Origin: a bacterium D16-36
Lineage (GTDB): Bacteria > Bacillota > Clostridia > Lachnospirales > Lachnospiraceae
NCBI GenBank assembly: GCA_003611745.1
Contig: RAYF01000025.1
Span: 1 to 54,814 of the forward strand
Reading direction: 5' to 3'
DNA length: 54,814 nucleotides
The notes under the pieces were generated by a model. The model had not been told where the DNA came from. It was given only the letters and a program-made list of their open reading frames with translations, and did not search any database. The position numbers and the translations under genes are program-made. Of this stretch, positions 27,574 to 34,526 are shown piece after piece (position 1 is the stretch's first letter; the number at the start of each line of letters is the position of its first letter).

Positions 27574-28119
27574 TTAAGCCCAAGGTGTCTGTTCTGCAAA
27601 TGCAGAATCCACGATATCATCAATGTCGGCAAAATCATATTCCTGTCCCTTCATTGCCGCCTGATTCATCTGCTCAAATGACGAGTTTGCCGAAACCGCT
27701 TTCGAAGCATTCGAAGAACTGCCTGAATTATTCAAAGTATTCCCCAGCAGTGCAGATGCCTTTGTTGACGCCTGTTCTGAAAAATACTCATATAATTCCT
27801 GAACGGTCTTATATGTAAGCGAAGATGCATCTTCCGATTTTCCTGCCTCTTCTAACACAGAAGAAAGCTTGTCTGCCATCGTGCTTGCCTGAATAGAATC
27901 AGCATAAGAATTAAGCCTCATTCCAGTCATATAGTTCTCCAAAATACTAGAAAAACTAGATATTCCGCCCAGAGAACCAAGGGCACCCAAAGAACCCATC
28001 ATGCCATAACTGTCATTATTATAATTCCCTGAAATGGCATTCAGCATTGTGCTCGTAGGATTGTTGTTTATCATATATTGATAATATAATGTTTTCTCAT
28101 CTAACATAACATTTGACAT
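27574..28119 (-). CDS. Ser/Asn-rich protein, unknown
   Basis: A 181-residue protein that begins MSNVMLDEKTLYYQYMINN and has a Gly/Ser/Leu-rich stretch near residues 40-60, a helical middle part (DKLSSVLEEAGKSED) and a Ser/Asn-rich region near 135-155. There is no signal peptide and no membrane segment. AGGAG precedes the ATG at 28119. The composition recalls flagellar or other exported filament-associated proteins, and flagellar genes lie about 8 kb away, but I recognise no family. Confidence 0.65.
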   Translation of the reverse strand: MSNVMLDEKTLYYQYMINNNPTSTMLNAISGNYNNDSYGMMGSLGALGSLGGISSFSSILENYMTGMRLNSYADSIQASTMADKLSSVLEEAGKSEDASSLTYKTVQELYEYFSEQASTKASALLGNTLNNSGSSSNASKAVSANSSFEQMNQAAMKGQEYDFADIDDIVDSAFAEQTPWA

Positions 28120-28288
28120 GTTACTCCTCATCCCCTTCCTGTTTCATCCCAAGATATTAACTATGATACCACACTCCGGAAAAAAAGTCAAAATTTACTT
28201 CCGCCGCTCACGGGAACCAATTTTCATTATCCATGTCCAGCACTCCGCATTAATCTGTTGTTATTTTCAGCCCACGGCCTATGTCCCA

Positions 28289-30022
28289 TTAGCGGCAGTC
28301 TATAATTCTAAACTCAACATTCCCAAACATCTGGTTTATCTCCGGCTGGTACAGAATATCGATTTCATAATCCCTGCCCTGCCCGTTTTTGAGCGCTTCC
28401 CATGCCCCATCCCCATAACGGCTGCGAATCCCTTCCCCCAGATGCAGCTCGCACTGGAAATCCACCCCCCTGTACAGCCGCATGCCATCCCGAAGCTGCA
28501 CCCTTGCAATCTGGTTCTCCTTCCCGCACAGGGAGAGCGACACGACCGCCAGATTCCTTTTAGCAAAAATGGGTTCCTGGTTACCTGCACCAAAAGGCTC
28601 CATAAAATCAAGCTGTCTCACCACAGATTCTTCCATCTCCTCCAAGGGCACCTCCCTGTCAAAGATAATTTTCTCTACCAAATCCCCCTCAGATAATGTA
28701 CAATTTTTATTCAACGCCTCTCTTAACGGCACTAAATTCTCCTGCTCCAGAGAAAACCCTGCTGCCATCGCATGGCCTCCATATTCTTTTAAAAGCCCAC
28801 TGCAGCGGTTTAATTCCTGCTGCATATGGTAACCAGGAATAGAACGTGCGGATCCCTTAAGCCCCTCTTTCGTCTTTGTCACAATCAGGGTTGGGCGGTA
28901 ATATTTTTCCCTAATCCTCCCTGCCACAATCCCCGCCACACTTTCATGGCAGTTCTCTATGTAGACAACCAATACCGAATCCTGCAGCATCCCATCGCTT
29001 TCAATCTGCCCCACCGCTTGCCTCACAGCCTCCGCTGTATAATCCTTCCGTTCCTCATTCAGCGCAACAAGCCTTTCAGCCCTCCTTTGCGCCTGCCCCT
29101 TATCCTGTTCCAGTAAAAGACCCATGCCGAGCGCCGCGTCCTCCAGCCTCCCGGCGGCATTAATACATGGGCCGATACGGAACCCCAGATCAACTGCCCT
29201 GATCTTTCGCTGAAATTGCAGTGCGCCTATTAATGCACGCATTCCGATATTATCACACTGTTCCAGACAGGCAAGCCCTTCCTTCACAAGAATACGGTTT
29301 TCATCCAAAAGCGGAACGACATCGCATACTGTAGCAATTGCAGCAAACGGCAGAAACTGCTTCGCGCGTCCTTCCATCCCTCGTTCCTTAAAAATATAAT
29401 CTATCAACTTATATGCTATCCCAGCCCCACATAATTCCTGAAACGGGTAACTGCACATTTCCTGTTTAGGGTCAATCAGGGCATCGGCAGGCGGCAGGAT
29501 TTCCCTATTATTTTCCCTCGGTATATCATGGTGGTCTGTCACAATAACTGTCATGCCTAATTCTTTCGCTTTCTCCACCGCCGAAACTGCAGAAATCCCA
29601 TTGTCACATGTTAAAATAGTATCATATCCCTCCAAGGCTGCCTCCTGCGCCATATAGCTGCGCATGCCATAACCGTCCTGCACCCTATGCGGGATCCGAT
29701 AACCTGCAATTCCGCCTAATAGAGTAATTCCATGATACAAAATATAAGTGGACATCACCCCATCCACATCATAATCCCCTATTATTTTAATTTTCTTTCC
29801 CTCTTCTATTTTACGTGCCAATATTCCGGCTGCCTTCTGCAAATCCTTCATCTGGGATGCGTCATATAATGCATCCTCTTCCGGAAACAGATACCGATCC
29901 ATGGCATTCCAGTCAAAAAGCCCCCGCTTCACTAATACTTCTGCCACAATTTCAGATATCTGGTATCTGTCCGCAATTTTCTTTAAGTCCGCCTGATACC
30001 GCTTTGTAACCCACTGTCTCAT
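28289..30022 (-). CDS. recJ: Single-strand-specific exonuclease RecJ
   Basis: A 577-residue 5'-3' exonuclease of the DHH family, acting in recombination and repair. Metal-binding motifs are present: IIGDYDVDGVMSTYIL, TCDNGIS, VIVTDHHDIPREN and ALIDPKQ. The DHHA1 domain includes GLKGSARSIPG and EYGGHAMAAGFSL. The ATG at 30022 has GGGGAGAAG upstream and the product then begins MRQWVTKRYQADL; the open frame continues to 30100. It is slightly short because it lacks the C-terminal extension of some Firmicute RecJ proteins. Confidence 0.94.
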   Translation of the reverse strand: MRQWVTKRYQADLKKIADRYQISEIVAEVLVKRGLFDWNAMDRYLFPEEDALYDASQMKDLQKAAGILARKIEEGKKIKIIGDYDVDGVMSTYILYHGITLLGGIAGYRIPHRVQDGYGMRSYMAQEAALEGYDTILTCDNGISAVSAVEKAKELGMTVIVTDHHDIPRENNREILPPADALIDPKQEMCSYPFQELCGAGIAYKLIDYIFKERGMEGRAKQFLPFAAIATVCDVVPLLDENRILVKEGLACLEQCDNIGMRALIGALQFQRKIRAVDLGFRIGPCINAAGRLEDAALGMGLLLEQDKGQAQRRAERLVALNEERKDYTAEAVRQAVGQIESDGMLQDSVLVVYIENCHESVAGIVAGRIREKYYRPTLIVTKTKEGLKGSARSIPGYHMQQELNRCSGLLKEYGGHAMAAGFSLEQENLVPLREALNKNCTLSEGDLVEKIIFDREVPLEEMEESVVRQLDFMEPFGAGNQEPIFAKRNLAVVSLSLCGKENQIARVQLRDGMRLYRGVDFQCELHLGEGIRSRYGDGAWEALKNGQGRDYEIDILYQPEINQMFGNVEFRIIDCR

Positions 30023-30139
30023 TTCTCTTCTCCCCTGTGAATATTTCCAGCCGCACAACCAATAGTTAAATACGCTTATACCTCTTCTTAAATATAACAA
30101 AAATAGCAGCCAACCTAAAGCAGCAAAATGCCATGAGAG

Positions 30140-30742
30140 TCAATGTATCCCATGGCACTTTTCCACAAAAGCCCTGACTACTTCTTCTTTTTGCTGCATA
30201 CCCCATGACATCACACATACACCGTCAGCTCCGGCTTCCGCCGCCTGGATTGCATTTTCAGGTGAGATTCCGCCAATCGCATACACCGGTACCTCTGCCG
30301 CTTTGCAGATTCCGCGAAAGGCATCTAACCCCCTCGGCGGCACTCCCTTTTTACAATCTGTAGCAAATACATGCCCATAGAAAATATAATCAGCACCGCA
30401 ATCTTGTGCTTCTCTAAGCTGCCCCAAAGAATGCACTGAGATGCCAAACCAGTCAAAATGCCCCAACTCCTGCTTGTTTTGTACAGCAAGCGGCAGAGAA
30501 AGATGCAGGCTCCGGGCGCCAAGACGCTTCGCTGCCCCAATATACTGGTGCAGGGAACATTTTACTACAAAATCCTGACAGGCTGCCAAAACCTTCCGCG
30601 CAAGCTCTTCATATGCACTTTCTTCTAAGTCCTTTTCCCTCAGAACAATCTGGTCGACACCTGCACGCCCCAGCATACGGATCCGCTCCAAAAAATCACC
30701 CCGGCACAATTTACGGTTTGTAACTGCAATCACTTTACACAT
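30140..30742 (-). CDS. tenI: TenI-like thiazole tautomerase
   Basis: A 200-residue TIM-barrel protein of the ThiE/TenI superfamily. The segment YGHVFATDCKKGVPPRG (residues 122-138) matches the TenI signature, with His124 at the place of the catalytic His of Bacillus TenI. ThiE has instead a GPxFPTxTK-type motif, which is absent. TenI speeds aromatisation of the thiazole made by ThiG. The ATG lies inside the end of thiH, so translation is coupled. Automatic tools may call it thiamine-phosphate synthase; the signature argues otherwise, though dual activity cannot be excluded. Confidence 0.8.
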   Translation of the reverse strand: MCKVIAVTNRKLCRGDFLERIRMLGRAGVDQIVLREKDLEESAYEELARKVLAACQDFVVKCSLHQYIGAAKRLGARSLHLSLPLAVQNKQELGHFDWFGISVHSLGQLREAQDCGADYIFYGHVFATDCKKGVPPRGLDAFRGICKAAEVPVYAIGGISPENAIQAAEAGADGVCVMSWGMQQKEEVVRAFVEKCHGIH

Positions 30743-31919
30743 AAATATAATCACTCATAACAGGCTGCAGCCCCTCATTCCTGATTGCCTGATATACTTC
30801 CTCCACATTTCTTCCATCTGAGATTTCAAACTGCGCATCCCCTACATTATCATTCTCTTCAACATGCTCTCCAATCCCCACCGATACACCAGCAGAAATC
30901 TTTGTTGCCGCAATCTTAATTACATTATTGCGGACCCTCTCGCACTCCCTGGTCGAAATCGTGATATTGGCAAACGGCATAAAAATTCGGTATGCCATAA
31001 TGACCTGAAGAAGCTGCGGCTCATGGACATCCTTTGGATTAATTTTTTCATTGTTAATGATGGGCCGGAGCCTCGGACAGGAAAATGCAATCTCTGCATG
31101 GGGATATTTCCTCTGCAGCAGATACGCATGGTACCCCGTCGCCAATGCATCCTTCCTAAAATCATCCAGCCCCAGAAGCGCCGCAAAACCAACGCCGCGC
31201 ATCCCCCCCTTGATAGCGCGCTCCTGCGCATTCAGGCGGTATGGAAATATACGCTTATGGCCTGCCCTGTGGAGTGTCTCATATTTGTCAGAATTATAAG
31301 TCTCCTGAAATACCGTCACATAATCGGCACCGCACTGATGCAGGTAGGCATATTCATCGGAATTTACCGGGTAAATTTCAAGGCCTATCACTTTAAAATA
31401 TTTTTTCGCAATCTTGCATGCCTCCCCGATATATTTCACATCTGACATTTTTCTGCTCTCGCCAGTCAGAAGAAGAACCTCCTGCAGCCCTGTTTTAGCA
31501 ATAGCCTGCATTTCCTGCTCAATCTCCGTCTCATTCAGCTTAGCGCGCCGGATTTTGTTGTGGCAGTTAAAACCGCAATAAATGCAGTAGTTCTCACAAT
31601 AATTTGCAATATACAGCGGCGTGAACATATAAATAGAATTCCCAAAATGCTTTCTCGTCTCCTGCTGCGCCTTCTGGGCAATCTCCTCCAGAAATGGAAG
31701 GGCTGCCGGCGATAAAAGCGCCTCAAAATCTTCCGGCGTGCATTCACTGTGTGCAAGGGCTGCCTTTACATCCTGTGCTGTGTATTTATTATAATCATAT
31801 GCCTGCATCCGCTCAATTACCTTCTGCTGCACCTCTGATTCCAATACCTCCATGCCGGGCAGGTACTCCATATGGTTAATCCTGTTCTCCGGCAAATCTT
31901 CCTTAATCTCCATACTCAT
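30735..31919 (-). CDS. thiH: 2-iminoacetate synthase (tyrosine lyase)
   Basis: A radical SAM enzyme of 394 residues that cleaves tyrosine to dehydroglycine and p-cresol, the anaerobic route to the thiazole nitrogen. The iron-sulfur site is C-x3-C-x2-C at Cys108, Cys112 and Cys115 (YCENYCIYCGFNC). LLLTGESR and the C-terminal ISAGVSVGIG are further family segments. GAGGATAG lies before the ATG. It follows thiG by 18 bases. Use of ThiH rather than the oxygen-dependent ThiO fits an anaerobe. Confidence 0.95.
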   Translation of the reverse strand: MSMEIKEDLPENRINHMEYLPGMEVLESEVQQKVIERMQAYDYNKYTAQDVKAALAHSECTPEDFEALLSPAALPFLEEIAQKAQQETRKHFGNSIYMFTPLYIANYCENYCIYCGFNCHNKIRRAKLNETEIEQEMQAIAKTGLQEVLLLTGESRKMSDVKYIGEACKIAKKYFKVIGLEIYPVNSDEYAYLHQCGADYVTVFQETYNSDKYETLHRAGHKRIFPYRLNAQERAIKGGMRGVGFAALLGLDDFRKDALATGYHAYLLQRKYPHAEIAFSCPRLRPIINNEKINPKDVHEPQLLQVIMAYRIFMPFANITISTRECERVRNNVIKIAATKISAGVSVGIGEHVEENDNVGDAQFEISDGRNVEEVYQAIRNEGLQPVMSDYIYV

Positions 31920-31937
31920 TCTATCCTCTTTTCCTTT

Positions 31938-32720
31938 TTACTGCAAAAAGCCCGTCAAAGGCGACGATGCACTGGCACCTTTCTCCATCACGCGCCCAAG
32001 GCCGGACAGATAAGCCTGCCTTCCTGCCTGAATGGCGAGCCTGAATGCCTCTGCCATCTGTATAATATCGCCAGCCGTAGCAATTGCTGTATTTGCCATG
32101 ACTGCGGCTGCCCCCATCTCCATTGCCTCACACGCCTGAGAAGGCGCACCGATTCCGGCATCCACAATAATTGGAAGGTCAATCTCGTCTATCAGTATCT
32201 GAATAAATTCCTTTGTGCAAAGTCCTTTATTGGAACCAATCGGCGCAGCCAGAGGCATAATGGTTGCCGCCCCCGCACTCTGCAAATCCCTTGCTGCATT
32301 CAGATCAGGGTACATATAAGGCATTACCACAAAACCTTCCTTTACAAGAATCTCCGTTGCCTTAACTGTCTCTGTATTATCCGGAAGAAGATACTTGCTG
32401 TCACGCATAATTTCTATCTTTACAAAATCACCGCAGCCGACTTCGCGCGACAGTCTGGCAATGCGCACCGCTTCCTCCGCATTTCTCGCACCCGAGGTGT
32501 TCGGGAGCAGCGTCACGCCCTCCGGTATGTAATCCAGTATATTTGCCATGCCTCCCTGATTAGCGCGCCGGAGAGCCAGAGTAATAATCTGCGCCCCCGC
32601 ATGTTCCACTGCTGCCTGAATCAAATCAAGGGAATACTTCCCAGAGCCCAAAATGAATCTGGAATCAAAAGAATGCCCCCCGATTATTAATTTATCATCC
32701 TTTTCAATCTTATTGCCCAT
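31938..32720 (-). CDS. thiG: Thiazole synthase
   Basis: A 260-residue TIM-barrel enzyme that builds thiazole phosphate from deoxyxylulose phosphate, ThiS thiocarboxylate and dehydroglycine. The Schiff-base lysine is probably Lys101 in FVKIEIMRD. Further motifs are [29 protein letters not shown] and [19 protein letters not shown]. The ATG at 32720 has GGAGG just before it; upstream in-frame codons to 32792 run into an inverted repeat and are unlikely to be translated. It lies between thiS and thiH. Confidence 0.95.
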   Translation of the reverse strand: MGNKIEKDDKLIIGGHSFDSRFILGSGKYSLDLIQAAVEHAGAQIITLALRRANQGGMANILDYIPEGVTLLPNTSGARNAEEAVRIARLSREVGCGDFVKIEIMRDSKYLLPDNTETVKATEILVKEGFVVMPYMYPDLNAARDLQSAGAATIMPLAAPIGSNKGLCTKEFIQILIDEIDLPIIVDAGIGAPSQACEAMEMGAAAVMANTAIATAGDIIQMAEAFRLAIQAGRQAYLSGLGRVMEKGASASSPLTGFLQ

Positions 32721-32769
32721 CTTAACCTCCATTCCACCACTGACGCTGGCGGCACAAAATCTACATACT

Positions 32770-32813
32770 ATACTAAGGAACTGTAAATACATTTATTTAC
32801 AGTTCCTTAGTAT
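32770..32813. repeat. Perfect 20-bp inverted repeat between thiS and thiG
   Basis: The arms 32770-32789 and 32794-32813 are perfect inverted repeats with a 4-base loop. The element begins at the thiS stop codon and lies about 50 bases before the thiG start. It could be a hairpin that tunes thiS against thiG output, or a small inserted palindrome. There is no T run, so it is not a standard terminator. Confidence 0.8.
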
Positions 32814-33013
32814 CAGCCTCCGCCCATAAATGTAACAATCTCTATCACATCATTTGCCTGAATGACACTTGTGCTATACTCTTGCTTTGGAACAATCTTC
32901 TCATTCCATTCCACAGCAATCTGTCTCTTATCATGCCCTCTCTGGACAATCAAAGATTCCAAAGTTATTCCCTCCTCACAGAACACCTTTTCACCATTTA
33001 CTGTTATCTCCAT
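32813..33013 (-). CDS. thiS: Sulfur carrier protein ThiS
   Basis: A 66-residue ubiquitin-like protein that begins MEITVNGEKVFCEEG and ends FMGGG. The C-terminal Gly-Gly becomes the thiocarboxylate that donates sulfur to the thiazole ring. The ATG at 33013 has GGAGGTGAG upstream. It is the first gene of thiS-thiG-thiH-tenI. A ThiF-type adenylating enzyme, needed to activate it, is absent from the window. Confidence 0.93.
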   Translation of the reverse strand: MEITVNGEKVFCEEGITLESLIVQRGHDKRQIAVEWNEKIVPKQEYSTSVIQANDVIEIVTFMGGG

Positions 33014-33073
33014 CCTCTCACCTCCATTCTGCCGAAATACCGGAAAACCACTCCGCACAGGAAATTCCCATTT

Positions 33074-33125
33074 AAAAAGGTTCACAAAAAAATATACCCG
33101 CGGTGGTATACCCCTTCATGAACCT
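33074..33125 (-). terminator. Leader terminator before thiS
   Basis: There are two nested hairpins on the minus strand. The inner stem (33093-33098 with 33105-33110) is followed by seven T residues. The outer stem (33078-33084 with 33119-33125) is followed by five T residues. Both lie between the promoter and the thiS start codon, so they can only stop transcription before the operon, as in attenuation. Confidence 0.7.
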
Positions 33126-33141
33126 GACGTTTCACTTTACG

Positions 33142-33164
33142 GCAGCTGAACCATTTCCAGCTAC
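33142..33164 (-). promoter_or_regulatory. Leader hairpin of the thiS operon
   Basis: A 7-base-pair stem (33142-33148 with 33158-33164, one G-U pair) with a 9-base loop forms the first structure of the leader RNA, just after the transcription start. Together with the downstream terminator it could be a small ligand-binding RNA. The conserved CUGAGA and other THI-box elements of TPP riboswitches are not visible. Confidence 0.45.
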
Positions 33165-33171
33165 GCTATGC

Positions 33172-33200
33172 ATCATAGCATATATTTTCCTAAAATGCAA
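33172..33200 (-). promoter_or_regulatory. Promoter of the thiS operon
   Basis: On the minus strand, -35 TTGCAT (33195-33200) and -10 TATGAT (33172-33177) are separated by 17 bases. Transcription would start near 33165-33170, giving a leader of about 150 bases before thiS. Confidence 0.7.
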
Positions 33201-33217
33201 GTACCGCCATCAGAACC

Positions 33218-33242
33218 CACGGAAATCAATTTTCAGTATATA
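33218..33242. repeat. Single copy of a 25-base dispersed repeat
   Basis: This 25-base segment is identical to the left arm of the inverted repeat at 36883-36907. No opposite arm follows here, so it is a solitary or truncated copy. It lies in the thiS-prmA intergenic region. Confidence 0.75.
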
Positions 33243-33409
33243 TATATTCATTACTGCCCCAAATCAATATGTCACCATTTACAGACGATGTATTCTTGCC
33301 TTTCTATCCGAAAATATGATACATTATACAAAGCTATTACTTCGGAAATTCTTACTACGGCGGTTAATTACCGCTGAAATGAAGAAAATCAAAAGAAAGG
33401 GAGATTGCT

Positions 33410-34450
33410 ATGGAATGGATCCGATATGATATTCACACAAATACAAAAGATGCAGGCGTGATTGGTGATATTTTGGCAGAATGCAATATCGCAGGCTATG
33501 AAATCTCTGACCACGTCCCCCTGTCCAAAAAGGATGAACAGAGAATGTATACCGGGATCCCTGCTGATCCGGGGCCGGACGATGGAAGCTCTGTGCTTAC
33601 ATTTTATACAGAAGCACCGAATAACAGCAAAAAGGAATTTTTCAGCACAGGGTCTTCCTTAAGGGATGACGGTATGGCGGATACCTCTCCCATCTGTGAG
33701 CCAGAAGAACTGATTGCCTCCATCCTCGAAAAGATTAAAAATATGCAGGCATATTATCCGCTCCAGATACCTAAAATCTCCTACTGCATTCAGGACGACT
33801 CCCTCTGGAAAAACAAATGGAAAGAAAATTTCAAGGCATTCTATGTGACTGACAATATCATCGTAAAGCCAAGCTGGGAAGAAGCCCCAAAAGATACTAA
33901 ACCAAATGATATTATTATTGATATTGACCCCGGCTCTGCTTTCGGAACCGGAACCCATGAAACTACAAAGCTCTGCCTCTTATCCCTGCGGAAATACATT
34001 ACACCGGAAACCACCATCATAGATGCCGGATGCGGCAGCGGCATCCTTGCCATCACAGCACTGTTATGTGGGGCAAAATCTGCATTTTGCATTGATATTG
34101 ATCCGGCGGCTGTTTCCGGGACCATGGAAAACGCTTCCAGAAACCATATTGACAGCAGCCGCATTACCGCCGTCCACGCAGACATCTTAAAAAACAGCCG
34201 CCATGTCCGCAGAGAATGCGGGGGTACCTTCCAGATAGCTGTTGCCAATATTCTGGCAGATGTCATTGTAAAGCTTTCAGATTATATCGGAGATTTTATC
34301 GACAAAGATGGTATCTTCATCTCCTCCGGCATTTTGGATGAAAAAGCCGCGGAAGTGGAGCAGGCACTGCTAAAAAACCATTTTACAATTATAGAAAGAA
34401 ATACTTTGGGAGAATGGGTTTCCTTTGTCGCTAAAAAAGGAAATGCCTAA
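33410..34450 (+). CDS. prmA: Ribosomal protein L11 methyltransferase
   Basis: A SAM-dependent methyltransferase of 346 residues that modifies ribosomal protein L11. The N-terminal substrate domain is followed by the catalytic domain with TIIDAGCGSGILAI (SAM motif I), GSAFGTGTHETT and VANILADVIVKLS (target-site loop). AAAGGGAG precedes the ATG. It is one of the few plus-strand genes and lies divergent from thiS. It is slightly longer than the usual form of about 310 residues, due to an N-terminal insert near residues 35-85. Confidence 0.93.
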   Translation: MEWIRYDIHTNTKDAGVIGDILAECNIAGYEISDHVPLSKKDEQRMYTGIPADPGPDDGSSVLTFYTEAPNNSKKEFFSTGSSLRDDGMADTSPICEPEELIASILEKIKNMQAYYPLQIPKISYCIQDDSLWKNKWKENFKAFYVTDNIIVKPSWEEAPKDTKPNDIIIDIDPGSAFGTGTHETTKLCLLSLRKYITPETTIIDAGCGSGILAITALLCGAKSAFCIDIDPAAVSGTMENASRNHIDSSRITAVHADILKNSRHVRRECGGTFQIAVANILADVIVKLSDYIGDFIDKDGIFISSGILDEKAAEVEQALLKNHFTIIERNTLGEWVSFVAKKGNA

Positions 34451-34470
34451 AGTATTTTTTGATAAAAGCA

Positions 34471-34502
34471 TTAAGGCACCTTCCTTACGGACGGTGCCTT
34501 AA
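34471..34502. terminator. Hairpin between convergent prmA and secDF
   Basis: The outer arms TTAAGGCACC (34471-34480) and GGTGCCTTAA (34493-34502) pair perfectly, with further partial pairing inside. It lies between the two convergent stops, where a bidirectional terminator would be expected. T runs are short on both sides. Confidence 0.6.
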
Positions 34503-34526
34503 CAACGCTCTATTTGTATCTATTTA

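Noticed and set aside
30140-30742. Thiamine-phosphate synthase (ThiE)
   Set aside because: The signature region fits TenI (GHVFATDCKKG) and not the ThiE motif; ThiE is kept only as a remote alternative.
33090-33180. TPP riboswitch near thiS
   Set aside because: The plus strand contains GAACCTGA and CCAGC, like parts of a THI box, but that strand leads to prmA, the CTGAGA element and correct pairing are missing, and the minus strand (thiS side) shows no such motif.
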